Origin: Cytophagales bacterium
Lineage (GTDB): Bacteria; Bacteroidota; Bacteroidia; Cytophagales; Cytophagaceae
Length of the DNA stretch: 7,838 bases
NCBI GenBank assembly: GCA_025360235.1
Contig: JANYCO010000501.1
Coordinates: 1 to 7,838 of the forward strand
Reading direction: 5' to 3'
Positions within the stretch are counted from its first letter, which is position 1; every line of letters starts with the position of its first letter. The notes under the pieces were generated by a model that saw nothing but the letters and a program-made list of their open reading frames with translations, was not told the origin of the DNA and searched no databases. Of the stretch, positions 1-6,493 are shown piece after piece. The position numbers and the translations under genes were made by a program.

Positions 1-38
1 ATGATTCCTTTTTTACCTTTTAATAAGTTATAAGCCAT
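1..38 (-). CDS. fabI: Enoyl-ACP reductase FabI, N-terminal fragment (runs off left edge)
   Basis: Read leftwards from the ATG at 38-36, the sequence gives MAYNLLKGKKGI before the window ends. This is the N-terminus I know from Bacteroidota NADH-dependent enoyl-ACP reductases, where it is followed by the first strand of the Rossmann fold. FabI catalyses the last reduction of each fatty-acid elongation cycle in the cytoplasm. Only 12 full codons are visible, so the identification rests on a short but distinctive match. A near-perfect Bacteroidota promoter at 71-100 points at this start with a leader of roughly 25 bases, which independently supports a real gene start here. There is no Shine-Dalgarno sequence; the leader is A/T-rich, as is usual for the phylum. 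The gene diverges from the histidine kinase gene at 489. Confidence 0.78.
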   Translation of the reverse strand, partial: MAYNLLKGKKGI

Positions 39-70
39 TTTTGAAACTTGTTAGTTTTGATATTAATATG

Positions 71-100
71 CAAAGTTATAACTATTCGTGGTAGTACAAA
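71..100 (-). promoter_or_regulatory. Bacteroidota sigma-70-type promoter of fabI
   Basis: On the minus strand, bases 100-97 read TTTG (the -33 element) and bases 78-71 read TAACTTTG (the -7 element, consensus TAnnTTTG), separated by 18 bases. Both elements match the known Bacteroidota housekeeping promoter exactly and the spacer is in the accepted range. Transcription should begin near base 64 and run leftwards into fabI at 38. This is the best promoter match I found in the window. Confidence 0.7.
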
Positions 101-254
101 AATATATTTATAACCATATTTTATTAATTTTCAACAAGTTACATCACATGTTTTTTAATTGTATCTTTTAGAATCTTTATTTTAAAAAGTGCTACCATAA
201 ACTAAACTTCAGAATGAAGACAGTTTTAACACAGAATTACTAATTACCTTTATC

Positions 255-268
255 AAATACATGTATTT
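255..268. repeat. 14-bp perfect palindrome, possible operator
   Basis: AAATACATGTATTT reads the same on both strands. It lies about 220 bases upstream of the kinase gene and 155 bases upstream of the fabI promoter. One palindrome of this length is roughly what chance gives in several kb of AT-rich DNA, so only its intergenic position makes it worth recording. Confidence 0.25.
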
Positions 269-312
269 ATGTCCCGCAGCTAAATGGTTAAACAGGAGGA
301 TATACTAATTCA

Positions 313-429
313 ATGTTGGCGCAATTTTCAACCCGTGATTTCAGAATAAATACACATAATTTATTACCAAAAAAGGTATTGATAAGCAAAATATTATTCT
401 CAAAAAATTATTGCTCCGCAATTTCCTGA
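313..429 (+). CDS. Doubtful small ORF, 38 residues
   Basis: An ATG at 313 opens a frame of 38 codons ending in TGA at 427-429. The peptide starts MLAQFSTRDF and ends NYCSAIS; it is basic, has no clear membrane helix or signal peptide, and resembles no family I recognise. An AGGAGG stands at 294-299, 13 bases before the ATG, which is further than the usual spacing, and Shine-Dalgarno sites are rarely used in this phylum. A frame of this length arises easily by chance. I record it because it is the only SD-preceded frame in the intergenic region; it is more likely noncoding. Confidence 0.12.
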   Translation: MLAQFSTRDFRINTHNLLPKKVLISKILFSKNYCSAIS

Positions 430-488
430 TATAAGACAATTACCAAGGTACATTTATTTATAGAACTTACGTTTAAAAAAACTCATTT

Positions 489-2753
489 ATGAATTGGCAA
501 TTAAACAAAAAAATCACAATCGGATTCTCAATAGCCATTTTGGTTATTTTTATCGTTGGAGTGGTTGCATATCAAACGATTAATAATTTTCGTTTGAATA
601 ATGAGCATGAAATTAGTGTGCGAAAAACATTAGAACAATTAGAAGAAGTTTTTTCAACAGTAAAAGATGTTGAAACCGGACAACGTGGGTTTATTATTAC
701 TGGCAAAGAAAATTACGTGGAACCATACAATATTGCCAAAGCCAATATTAAATCCGAATTAACAGAATTGAGAGAACTAATTAGTGATGACAAACAACTT
801 AAAAATTTAGACGCTTTAGAAAAATTAATAACAACAAAATTAATACTTAGTAATCATTTGATTGAAGTAAGAAAAAAAGAAGGGTTTGATGCTGCGCTAA
901 AAATAATTCAAACAGATGAAAGCAAATTATTAATGGATAGCATAAGAACACTTACAACCAAAATGATCGATTATGAGGACGCGCGATTCCAGGAAAAATC
1001 AGACGTTGCGGTATCAAGTGGCAAAAATGCTACACAAATAATAATAGTAGGCAATGTCATCGCTTTAGTATTTCTTTTGATAGCAATTATCATTCTCAAC
1101 CTGGATATAAAACAAAGAATTAAAACAGAAGAAGAATTAAAAGAGGCAAAAGAAATAGCCGAAGAAGCGAACAAAACCGAAGAGCAATTTCTCGCAAACA
1201 TGAGCCATGAGATCAGAACTCCGATGAATGCCGTGGTAGGTATGACCAATCTGATTCTCCAGTCCCAGCTCACGCCAAAGCAGCTTGAATACATGAAAGC
1301 GATCAAACAGTCTTCTGACAATTTATTAATTATCATCAACGACATACTTGACTTTTCAAAAATACGGGCTGGAAAAATCGAAGTCGAATCAATTGATTTT
1401 AACTTAGGAGAAATTTTGCAGGGACTGTACAATACCTTCCGGTTTAAAACAGAAGAGAAGAATTTAAAATTTATCAATAAAATAGATCCCTCTTTACCTG
1501 ATGTTATTATAGGGGACCCTGTAAGGTTAAACCAGATCCTGATCAATCTCATAGGGAATGCAATAAAATTCACCGAAATTGGTAGCATAACCATAGAATG
1601 CTTGCAAGTAAAAAGAGACGACGAACTTGTAACTATTAAATTTTCTGTAACAGATACCGGGATAGGAATTAAGGAAGATAAACTAGGTACTATATTTGAA
1701 AGCTTTTCCCAAGCGGCGAGCGATACTACCCGCAAGTATGGAGGAACAGGATTAGGGCTTACTATTTCCAAACAATTAATTGAAATACAAGGCGGAGAAA
1801 TTTCTGTACACAGTGCGATAAACAAAGGAACAACTTTCAGTTTTACGCTTCCATTTGCAATAGGCTCTCAAAATAATATTGAAGAATTTAAGATCAAAGA
1901 AATTAATACAACTAACCTGGATGGTCTTAGAATTCTATTGGTAGACGATAACGATCTAAACCGGGTAGTGGCGGTAGATACGTTAACTTTACTAATTAAA
2001 GACCTGACCATTGACATCGCAGAGAATGGAAAAATTGCTTTGGAAAAAGTAGATAAAGGTAATTATGATATAGTATTAATGGACGTTCATATGCCCGAAC
2101 TGGACGGTTATGAAACTACCAGAAGAATTAGAAATGAAAAAAATGCTTACCATGAAATTCCAATAATGGCAATGACTGCGAGTGCTACTATTGAAGAAGT
2201 TCAGAAATGTTTAAAAAGCGGAATGGATGATTGTATTGCGAAACCCTTTGACCCTACCGTTTTACTTAGAAAAATATCTACCTTAGTAGCAAGAGAGGAT
2301 GTTACACCAGAACCTGCTACTATTTCAAATAAAGAAGAAATTGTTGCTACAAGCACAACTTCGAAGGAAGAAGTTAAAGAAGAAATCCTTAACACGAGCC
2401 TTATTAATCTTTCCTTTCTGAAAAGTTTAACCGGGAATGACAATACTTTTACATTAAAATATATTGTAATGATGTTGGAATCAATACCAAAAGATTTAGT
2501 ACTTTTAAATACTAATTATTCTGAAAAGGATTGGCCAAGTCTGAAAAGTACAGCACATTCTATGAAACCAAAAGTCAATTATATTGGATTAAAAGAAGGA
2601 TTAGAAATTATAACAAAAGTTGAAAACTATGCTGAGCAACAAATTAATTTAGATTCATTCCCTGAATTACTTTCGAAATTTAATAGTATTTTGCAAGTAG
2701 CACTGTTAGAATTAGAAAACGAAAAGAAAAAACACGAAACCCTAAATACTTAA
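489..2753 (+). CDS. CHASE3 hybrid sensor histidine kinase with receiver and Hpt domains
   Basis: This 754-residue inner-membrane sensor starts a phosphorelay. Domains in order: membrane helix at about 9-28; a CHASE3-type periplasmic sensor at about 35-180 (note DVETGQRGFIITG at 60-72); second helix at about 182-204; a short linker coil; HisKA with the H-box around His240 (NMSHEIRTPMN); HATPase with N-box Asn357, G1 DTGIGI at 389-394, F-box FESF at 403-406 and G2 GGTGLGLTI at 418-426; a receiver at about 480-600 with acidic pair Asp486/Asp487, phospho-acceptor Asp532, Thr563 and Lys585; a Glu/Thr-rich linker; and an Hpt domain at about 640-740 with His690 in AHSMKP. All catalytic residues are present. 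The ATG at 489 places the first helix normally and follows an A-rich leader without a Shine-Dalgarno site. A tail-anchored response regulator follows after 12 bases. The CHASE3 signal is unknown. Bases 1200-1320 are clearly GC-richer than the rest of the gene. Confidence 0.93.
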   Translation: MNWQLNKKITIGFSIAILVIFIVGVVAYQTINNFRLNNEHEISVRKTLEQLEEVFSTVKDVETGQRGFIITGKENYVEPYNIAKANIKSELTELRELISDDKQLKNLDALEKLITTKLILSNHLIEVRKKEGFDAALKIIQTDESKLLMDSIRTLTTKMIDYEDARFQEKSDVAVSSGKNATQIIIVGNVIALVFLLIAIIILNLDIKQRIKTEEELKEAKEIAEEANKTEEQFLANMSHEIRTPMNAVVGMTNLILQSQLTPKQLEYMKAIKQSSDNLLIIINDILDFSKIRAGKIEVESIDFNLGEILQGLYNTFRFKTEEKNLKFINKIDPSLPDVIIGDPVRLNQILINLIGNAIKFTEIGSITIECLQVKRDDELVTIKFSVTDTGIGIKEDKLGTIFESFSQAASDTTRKYGGTGLGLTISKQLIEIQGGEISVHSAINKGTTFSFTLPFAIGSQNNIEEFKIKEINTTNLDGLRILLVDDNDLNRVVAVDTLTLLIKDLTIDIAENGKIALEKVDKGNYDIVLMDVHMPELDGYETTRRIRNEKNAYHEIPIMAMTASATIEEVQKCLKSGMDDCIAKPFDPTVLLRKISTLVAREDVTPEPATISNKEEIVATSTTSKEEVKEEILNTSLINLSFLKSLTGNDNTFTLKYIVMMLESIPKDLVLLNTNYSEKDWPSLKSTAHSMKPKVNYIGLKEGLEIITKVENYAEQQINLDSFPELLSKFNSILQVALLELENEKKKHETLNT

Positions 2754-2765
2754 CTATATAAAACC

Positions 2766-3299
2766 ATGAGCGCTAAAAAAGATATGTTAATTTTTGTCGT
2801 AGACGACGATGCTATACAATTGGAAATGCTTAAAGATTATTTAATCAAAAAAAACAGCAGCTATACTATAAAACCATTTGCAACAGGAGAAGAGTGCTTA
2901 CAAAATTTATCACTAAACCCTTCTATTATTTTTCTTGATTACAATTTAAATTCAGTAAATAAAAAAGCAAAAGACGGCTTAACAGTACTGAAAGAAATTA
3001 AAAAAAGCAACCCTGATATCGAAGTAGTAATGTTTTCAGGCCAGGAAAAAATTGAAGTGGCCGTCAATACCATGTCATTTGGGGCTTTTGATTACATCGT
3101 TAAAAGTGAAAGCGCCTTTGTAAGAGCTGAGAATGTGATTAAAAATATCGTTAGAAGACATACTCTTGAGGTAGAGAATAAACATTTCAAAAAACTCACT
3201 ATGGCTTTTGGAGCAATCATTGTTGTAATGATAATCGGAACAATTGTAGCTTATTCGCTAGGATATATTTCAGATAGTCAGGTGGGAGCGGACATATAA
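2766..3299 (+). CDS. Response regulator: single receiver domain with C-terminal membrane anchor
   Basis: This 177-residue protein is a receiver domain (about 6-130) followed by a hydrophobic helix at about 145-166 (AFGAIIVVMIIGTIVAYSLG) and a short tail of about ten residues. The receiver is complete: acidic cluster DDD at 13-15, phospho-acceptor Asp58 in IFLDYN, Ser91 in the Thr/Ser position and Lys113 in DYIVKS. There is no DNA-binding or enzymatic output domain. Starting 12 bases after the kinase stop codon, it is surely co-transcribed and is the obvious acceptor of phosphate from the Hpt His690. I infer a cytoplasmic receiver held at the inner membrane by its tail, so the output is likely to be protein contact at the membrane, or phosphate storage, rather than direct transcription control. 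Between 130 and 143 the chain is highly charged (RRHTLEVENKH), consistent with a short linker helix. Confidence 0.88.
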   Translation: MSAKKDMLIFVVDDDAIQLEMLKDYLIKKNSSYTIKPFATGEECLQNLSLNPSIIFLDYNLNSVNKKAKDGLTVLKEIKKSNPDIEVVMFSGQEKIEVAVNTMSFGAFDYIVKSESAFVRAENVIKNIVRRHTLEVENKHFKKLTMAFGAIIVVMIIGTIVAYSLGYISDSQVGADI

Positions 3300-3322
3300 T
3301 ATTTGATTTTCAATTATTATAT

Positions 3323-3353
3323 AAGAAGTACTCACAATTAAAAATTACTTCTT
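3323..3353. terminator. Weak hairpin between converging operons, possible two-way terminator
   Basis: AAGAAGTA at 3323-3330 pairs perfectly with TACTTCTT at 3346-3353 around a 15-base loop, and Ts follow on the plus strand (3352-3355). It lies 24 bases after the response-regulator stop and spans the stop codon of the converging barrel gene. The stem has only two G-C pairs, so it is weak, but its position is where a shared terminator would be expected. Confidence 0.33.
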
Positions 3354-4261
3354 TTAGACTCTTTATTGCTGAAGAGCAATCTAAGTGTAATTGTATTTTG
3401 GGTGAGCTTGATGTTTGTATTATACATGACTCTAAAATTTTTATGTTGAAAACCTACCATAAAACTATAATAATTCAAACCAAACAAGACTTTCTGATAC
3501 CTAAAATTCAGGTTTACGTTTGTGGGGCTGTATTGGTGAAGGGTTCTTTTTGTTGTGTAGTAATAAATCTCTCTTGAATACAATTGACTCCATACAACAT
3601 TTGGTGAAAAGGAAAATTTTGATTCATCTGTTCTTTGAAAAGTAGCTCCTGTTTGTAGAATAATATTCCAGAGAGACAGCTTCTTGACACTACAATTAAA
3701 TGCTGCACCAATGTAAAATTTCTTTGTATTGAATAATAAACTTGCCTTTTCCGTAAATTTATTTTGTGTAACATATTTTGCTGAAAAATCCACATAATGA
3801 GGCTCGAAATTTTTGGGGTCATAGACAGCAGCTATATGTTCCCCCATATATTTGTGCACATTATTACCTGTTAATGACAAACCAGGAGACAAAGTATATT
3901 TACCTTTTATAGATATTTTAGGTGCGAAAATAAATCCCATACTGGAATAATTACTATGATAGTCGTATCCAGTACCAGGTTTATTAGAATAATTATCATA
4001 ACCTAAAAAAAAGCCTACTCCGGAAGACAGCTTTGGGACAAAACCATCTACAGAAACCATAGTAGAAAAAGTCTTATTGTAATCTGAATATTTATAAAAA
4101 TTTTCAGAAGCCACCCTTACTCTTCCAAGATTCCCTGCAAAGGAAGGGATATAATACATAGGTAACCCTGTAATTTGCGCTGGGGTAGTGCTTAATTGAG
4201 AAAATGAAGGTTCACAAAAAACCAACACGATTAGAATACTATAAAAGACATTTTTTATCAT
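3338..4261 (-). CDS. PorP/SprF-like outer-membrane beta-barrel protein
   Basis: I take the ATG at 4261 as the start, giving 307 residues; a TTG two codons upstream is possible but less likely. Residues 1-21 form a signal peptide (MIKN, hydrophobic core, cut likely after PSFS before Gln22). The mature chain shows alternating polar and aromatic residues, many Tyr, Phe and Asn, and repeated strand-like blocks, as in outer-membrane barrels. The opening LPMYYIPSFAGNLGRV resembles the NP-x-YNPAYAG-x-x-G pattern at the start of the type IX secretion PorP/SprF family, and LLFNTKKFYIGAAFN matches that family's recurrent strand motif. Length is also in the family range. PorP/SprF proteins can work with gliding or type IX secretion parts, but here the gene is last in an operon with an ECF sigma factor and anti-sigma factor, 20 bases after the latter, so a role in envelope sensing is an inference from context. 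Family membership is distant. Confidence 0.68.
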   Translation of the reverse strand: MIKNVFYSILIVLVFCEPSFSQLSTTPAQITGLPMYYIPSFAGNLGRVRVASENFYKYSDYNKTFSTMVSVDGFVPKLSSGVGFFLGYDNYSNKPGTGYDYHSNYSSMGFIFAPKISIKGKYTLSPGLSLTGNNVHKYMGEHIAAVYDPKNFEPHYVDFSAKYVTQNKFTEKASLLFNTKKFYIGAAFNCSVKKLSLWNIILQTGATFQRTDESKFSFSPNVVWSQLYSREIYYYTTKRTLHQYSPTNVNLNFRYQKVLFGLNYYSFMVGFQHKNFRVMYNTNIKLTQNTITLRLLFSNKESKRSNF

Positions 4262-4281
4262 ACACAAATAAATTAAGTAAA

Positions 4282-5004
4282 TTAAAAATTAGCTGGATTT
4301 AGAGGAACTACATAGGGCTTATTGCCTTTCATAAATTCATCTCTGGTTCTTTTGTCTTTTTCTTTTTGTTTATGTTTCTGAATACTTCGTTCTAGTTTTC
4401 TCTCTTCACGTTTGGATAGCTCTTTTTTTAAAGAAGAAGTGTTTCCAGTCGCATTATCCAAAGAATCAACGTTAGTAATCTTATTATCTACCAAGTCTGT
4501 TATTTTCAAACTATCTTCCACTAGTTTTTCTTCGTACAGATTTATTCTATTTCCCGAAATAGAATCTATAGCAAAAATAAAATTATTTCTTTCTTGTTGC
4601 TTAAACCCTTTTTCTGTTTTATCATTTCTCTGATTGTTCTTTTCTTGAGAAGCCTCTGTTTTCCCTATAAGAGTTGTTCCTGGCAGAACTTTTCTGTCTT
4701 TAGAAAATGTATCCGCTTTGTTAAATTGCATTAAGACTACCACAGACCCCAATGCTATTATTTCCAAAGCAAGCAATAGCATATTTTTAACATTAGTAAA
4801 ATTGCCTGCTTTTAAAAGGCTCCTATCAACGACAACTTCAGTTGTATAATGCTTTACATTACTCACTTCCCACAATCTAAAATCTTCCAGGTAATCAGGA
4901 TTACTATCAATAAATCTTTTCACGGCTTCTTTATCCCCCAAAGAAAGATTCCCTTCGAAGTATTCGAATAAAATCTCATCAATATTTTCACTGTTTATTA
5001 CCAT
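4282..5004 (-). CDS. Single-pass membrane anti-sigma factor (probable)
   Basis: This 240-residue protein has a cytoplasmic N-terminal part (about 1-70), one membrane helix at about 74-93 (MLLLALEIIALGSVVVLM) and a long hydrophilic periplasmic part. The N-terminal segment LFEYFEGNLSLGDKEAVKRF with a following DSNPDYLEDF matches the pattern seen at the start of many Bacteroidota anti-sigma factors; it lacks the His-x3-Cys-x2-Cys zinc motif. The periplasmic part is rich in Lys, Glu, Asn and Ser, ends in a strongly charged helix-like stretch at about 193-222 (KKELSKREERKLERSIQKHK) and closes with NKPYVVPLNPANF. The ATG shares one base with the sigma-factor stop (TAATG at 5006-5002), which indicates translational coupling and equal amounts of the two proteins. 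I infer that it holds the ECF sigma factor at the inner membrane and reads a signal from the periplasm, possibly through the barrel encoded next. Confidence 0.75.
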   Translation of the reverse strand: MVINSENIDEILFEYFEGNLSLGDKEAVKRFIDSNPDYLEDFRLWEVSNVKHYTTEVVVDRSLLKAGNFTNVKNMLLLALEIIALGSVVVLMQFNKADTFSKDRKVLPGTTLIGKTEASQEKNNQRNDKTEKGFKQQERNNFIFAIDSISGNRINLYEEKLVEDSLKITDLVDNKITNVDSLDNATGNTSSLKKELSKREERKLERSIQKHKQKEKDKRTRDEFMKGNKPYVVPLNPANF

Positions 5005-5492
5005 TACAATACTAGGCTTAAATCTTTTAACTTGTCTTTTATTTTTTTTCTTGCTCTGAATAAATAAACTTTTACCTGCGACTCCGAAAGCGCTAACATC
5101 TCCCCTATCTCTTTATATTCATACCCTTCAAGATCTCTTAGCAATAAAATGCTTCGTTGCAATTCCGGCAACAAGTCAAGGGTCTTATCTATTATTTCTT
5201 TTAACTCTTTTGTCTGTGGTTGCGTAGGAATATCTTCAAAAATTGCCTGCGTCACGACCATACTTCTCTTATTTTTATTTACATAATCAATCATGGCATT
5301 GTGAGCGGTGGTAAACAACCAGGATTTTATTTTCAGGCTGTCGACTCGATCTTTATGTTGCCACAATTTCAAATAACAATCCTGAATGAGATCTTTTACT
5401 ATATGCTTATCCCAGATAAACTTTGTCAGGTATCTATAGAGATTAGAATAATATTTTTTTACAGCTTCGTTATAACCTTCTGTATTGATCAT
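5004..5492 (-). CDS. RNA polymerase ECF-type sigma factor
   Basis: This 162-residue protein has the two-domain layout of ECF sigma factors. Region 2 spans about 12-77, with the core-binding stretch around DLIQDCYLKLW (34-44) and the -10-reading part around KSWLFTTAHNAMIDYVNK (56-73). Region 4 spans about 103-155, with LLPELQRSILLLRDLEGYEY at 107-126, the helix-turn-helix EIGEMLALSESQVKVYLFRA at 128-147 and a basic end RKKIKDKL. Length is typical and no C-terminal extension is present. The ATG at 5492 follows CAAAGA; no earlier in-frame Met lies close by. It heads a minus-strand operon with an anti-sigma factor (one-base overlap) and a secreted barrel protein, so its own promoter may be a target of autoregulation. 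A -7-like TAACTTTA lies at 5539-5532, and a 20-bp palindrome further upstream. Confidence 0.93.
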   Translation of the reverse strand: MINTEGYNEAVKKYYSNLYRYLTKFIWDKHIVKDLIQDCYLKLWQHKDRVDSLKIKSWLFTTAHNAMIDYVNKNKRSMVVTQAIFEDIPTQPQTKELKEIIDKTLDLLPELQRSILLLRDLEGYEYKEIGEMLALSESQVKVYLFRARKKIKDKLKDLSLVL

Positions 5493-5531
5493 TCTTTGAT
5501 TGTTTCATAAGTAAGACTGTTTGAGATAGGC

Positions 5532-5539
5532 TAAAGTTA
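5532..5539 (-). promoter_or_regulatory. Possible -7 element of the sigma-factor operon
   Basis: On the minus strand this reads TAACTTTA, one base off the Bacteroidota TAnnTTTG consensus, and would start transcription near 5525, giving a leader of about 33 bases. I see no TTTG at the expected -33 distance, so either it is a weak promoter or an alternative sigma factor is used. Confidence 0.25.
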
Positions 5540-5587
5540 CATGTTCTAAAAAATATTTATTAAGAAAATCATAAACACCTGATTGAT

Positions 5588-5607
5588 AGTTAATAAATTT
5601 ATTAACT
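5588..5607. promoter_or_regulatory. 20-bp perfect palindrome upstream of the sigma-factor gene
   Basis: AGTTAATAAATTTATTAACT is self-complementary over all 20 bases with no central gap. It lies 96 bases upstream of the sigma-factor ATG and just past the terminator of the SDR gene. A gapless palindrome suits a dimeric regulator site better than a terminator stem, since there is no loop and almost no G-C. It could be an operator for the sigma-factor operon; the regulator is not identified. Confidence 0.4.
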
Positions 5608-5615
5608 CAAACGAA

Positions 5616-5661
5616 ACGGCAACCCTAAGCATCAGGAATATGTTGCGCTTAGAATTGCCGT
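5616..5661 (-). terminator. Rho-independent-type terminator after the SDR gene
   Basis: ACGGCAA (5616-5622) pairs with TTGCCGT (5655-5661); after a 2x2 internal loop, CTAAGC (5625-5630) pairs with GCTTAG (5647-5652), leaving a 16-base loop. On the minus strand the stem is followed by TTTCGTTTG, a modest T-rich tail. The stem begins 25 bases after the SDR stop codon, the right place to end that transcript and to insulate the sigma-factor operon. Confidence 0.62.
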
Positions 5662-5686
5662 ATCAATACTATAGTTATTTCAAAAA

Positions 5687-6493
5687 TCAACCTCCTGTTG
5701 CAAATCCTTCAAACACAGTCATACCACCGTCTATAAAGATACTTGCACCGGTTATATAATCCGAATCGTCTGAGGCAAGGAAAACGGCTAGCTTTCCAAT
5801 GTCTTCTGGAACTCCAATTCTATTATAGGGAATAAGAGTCATAAGAGAATTTAATGCCTGAGGTGTATTCCATGCATCTGTATTAATAGGAGTTTTGATA
5901 GCTCCCGGACAAATACTGTTTACTCGTATTTTTCTATCCCCAAATTCCTGCGCCAGACTTTGCATAAACATACGAACACCACCTTTTGAAGTAGCATAAT
6001 TCACATGATTTGCCCATGGAATAATTTCATGCACTGAACTCATGCATATAATTTTACCACATGCCGCTGAACGCTCTGGCACTATTCCTCTTCTTAAAAA
6101 CTCTTTTATGGCTTCTCTGGCACACAAGAACTGACCTTTCAGATTCACGTTCATTACCAGATCCCATTGCGCTACGGTCATTTCTTCGAACTTGGCATCC
6201 TTTTGTAACCCAGCATTATTAACAAGTATGTCTACCGTTCCATAGACCTTAACTACTTCCTTGAACATAGCAATTACTTGTTCTTCATTGCTCACATCCG
6301 CCTGGACCGCAATAGCATTGCCTCCATCAGCTTTGATCTTGTCTACAACAGCCTGAGCTGTTTCAGGCTTAGATACATAATTAATTACTACATTCGCTCC
6401 TGCTGCACCGAGAGAATAAGCACAACCCTCGCCTATCCCTGAATTAGCGCCAGTAACAATAGCGGTTTGCCCTGATAATTTCTTTTCTGCCAT
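5687..6493 (-). CDS. SDR-family oxidoreductase, glucose 1-dehydrogenase-like
   Basis: This 268-residue cytoplasmic enzyme is a classical short-chain dehydrogenase. It shows the nucleotide-binding TGANSGIG (14-21), DV at 66-67, NNAG (92-95), the catalytic Ser153 in MSSVHE, Tyr166 and Lys170 in YATSK, PG at 196-197 and DGGMT at 255-259. Several stretches match Bacillus glucose 1-dehydrogenase as I recall it: MSSVHE-x-IPW, PGAI-x-TPIN and DGGMT near the C-terminus, so oxidation of glucose or a related sugar with NAD(P)+ is the best guess. Substrate in this family cannot be fixed from sequence; general stress-type SDRs look similar. Length is close to the usual 261. The gene appears to be single: about 190 bases to the sigma-factor gene with a terminator between, and 219 bases to the regulator gene on its right. 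Its GC content looks somewhat higher than that of its neighbours. Confidence 0.88.
   Translation of the reverse strand: MAEKKLSGQTAIVTGANSGIGEGCAYSLGAAGANVVINYVSKPETAQAVVDKIKADGGNAIAVQADVSNEEQVIAMFKEVVKVYGTVDILVNNAGLQKDAKFEEMTVAQWDLVMNVNLKGQFLCAREAIKEFLRRGIVPERSAACGKIICMSSVHEIIPWANHVNYATSKGGVRMFMQSLAQEFGDRKIRVNSICPGAIKTPINTDAWNTPQALNSLMTLIPYNRIGVPEDIGKLAVFLASDDSDYITGASIFIDGGMTVFEGFATGG

Larger units (their letters stand above)
101..488. other. Intergenic region between divergent fabI and the kinase gene
   Basis: This stretch of nearly 390 bases is AT-rich and contains no convincing gene. It holds a perfect 14-bp palindrome (255-268), a slightly GC-richer patch around 271-350 with an AGGAGG at 294-299, and a 38-codon ORF at 313-429 that I treat as doubtful. 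Near-matches to the -7 element on the plus strand (TACATTTA at 449-456, TACGTTTA at 468-475) have no matching -33 TTTG at the right distance, so the kinase operon's promoter is not resolved. The region must hold that promoter and possibly its operator. Confidence 0.6.

Noticed and set aside
52..59. Plus-strand TAGTTTTG matching the -7 consensus
   Set aside because: There is no TTTG at the -33 distance, it lies over 400 bases from the nearest plus-strand gene, and the minus-strand promoter next to it is far better.
274..349. tRNA-like D-arm (GCAGCTAAATGGTTAAAC) at 276-293
   Set aside because: No matching acceptor stem, anticodon stem or T-arm (GTTCRA) could be found at the proper distances.
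410..422. Small hairpin ATTGC-TCC-GCAAT upstream of the kinase
   Set aside because: A five-base stem with a three-base loop is expected by chance and no T-run follows.
971..1825. Long open frame on the minus strand inside the kinase gene (284 codons)
   Set aside because: It lies antisense to strongly conserved HisKA and HATPase motifs on the plus strand and its translation shows no recognisable domain; it is a shadow frame.
4412..4633. Plus-strand open frame of 73 codons inside the anti-sigma gene, and a similar one at 5220-5510 inside the sigma-factor gene
   Set aside because: Both are antisense to well-supported genes and show no domain or start signal.
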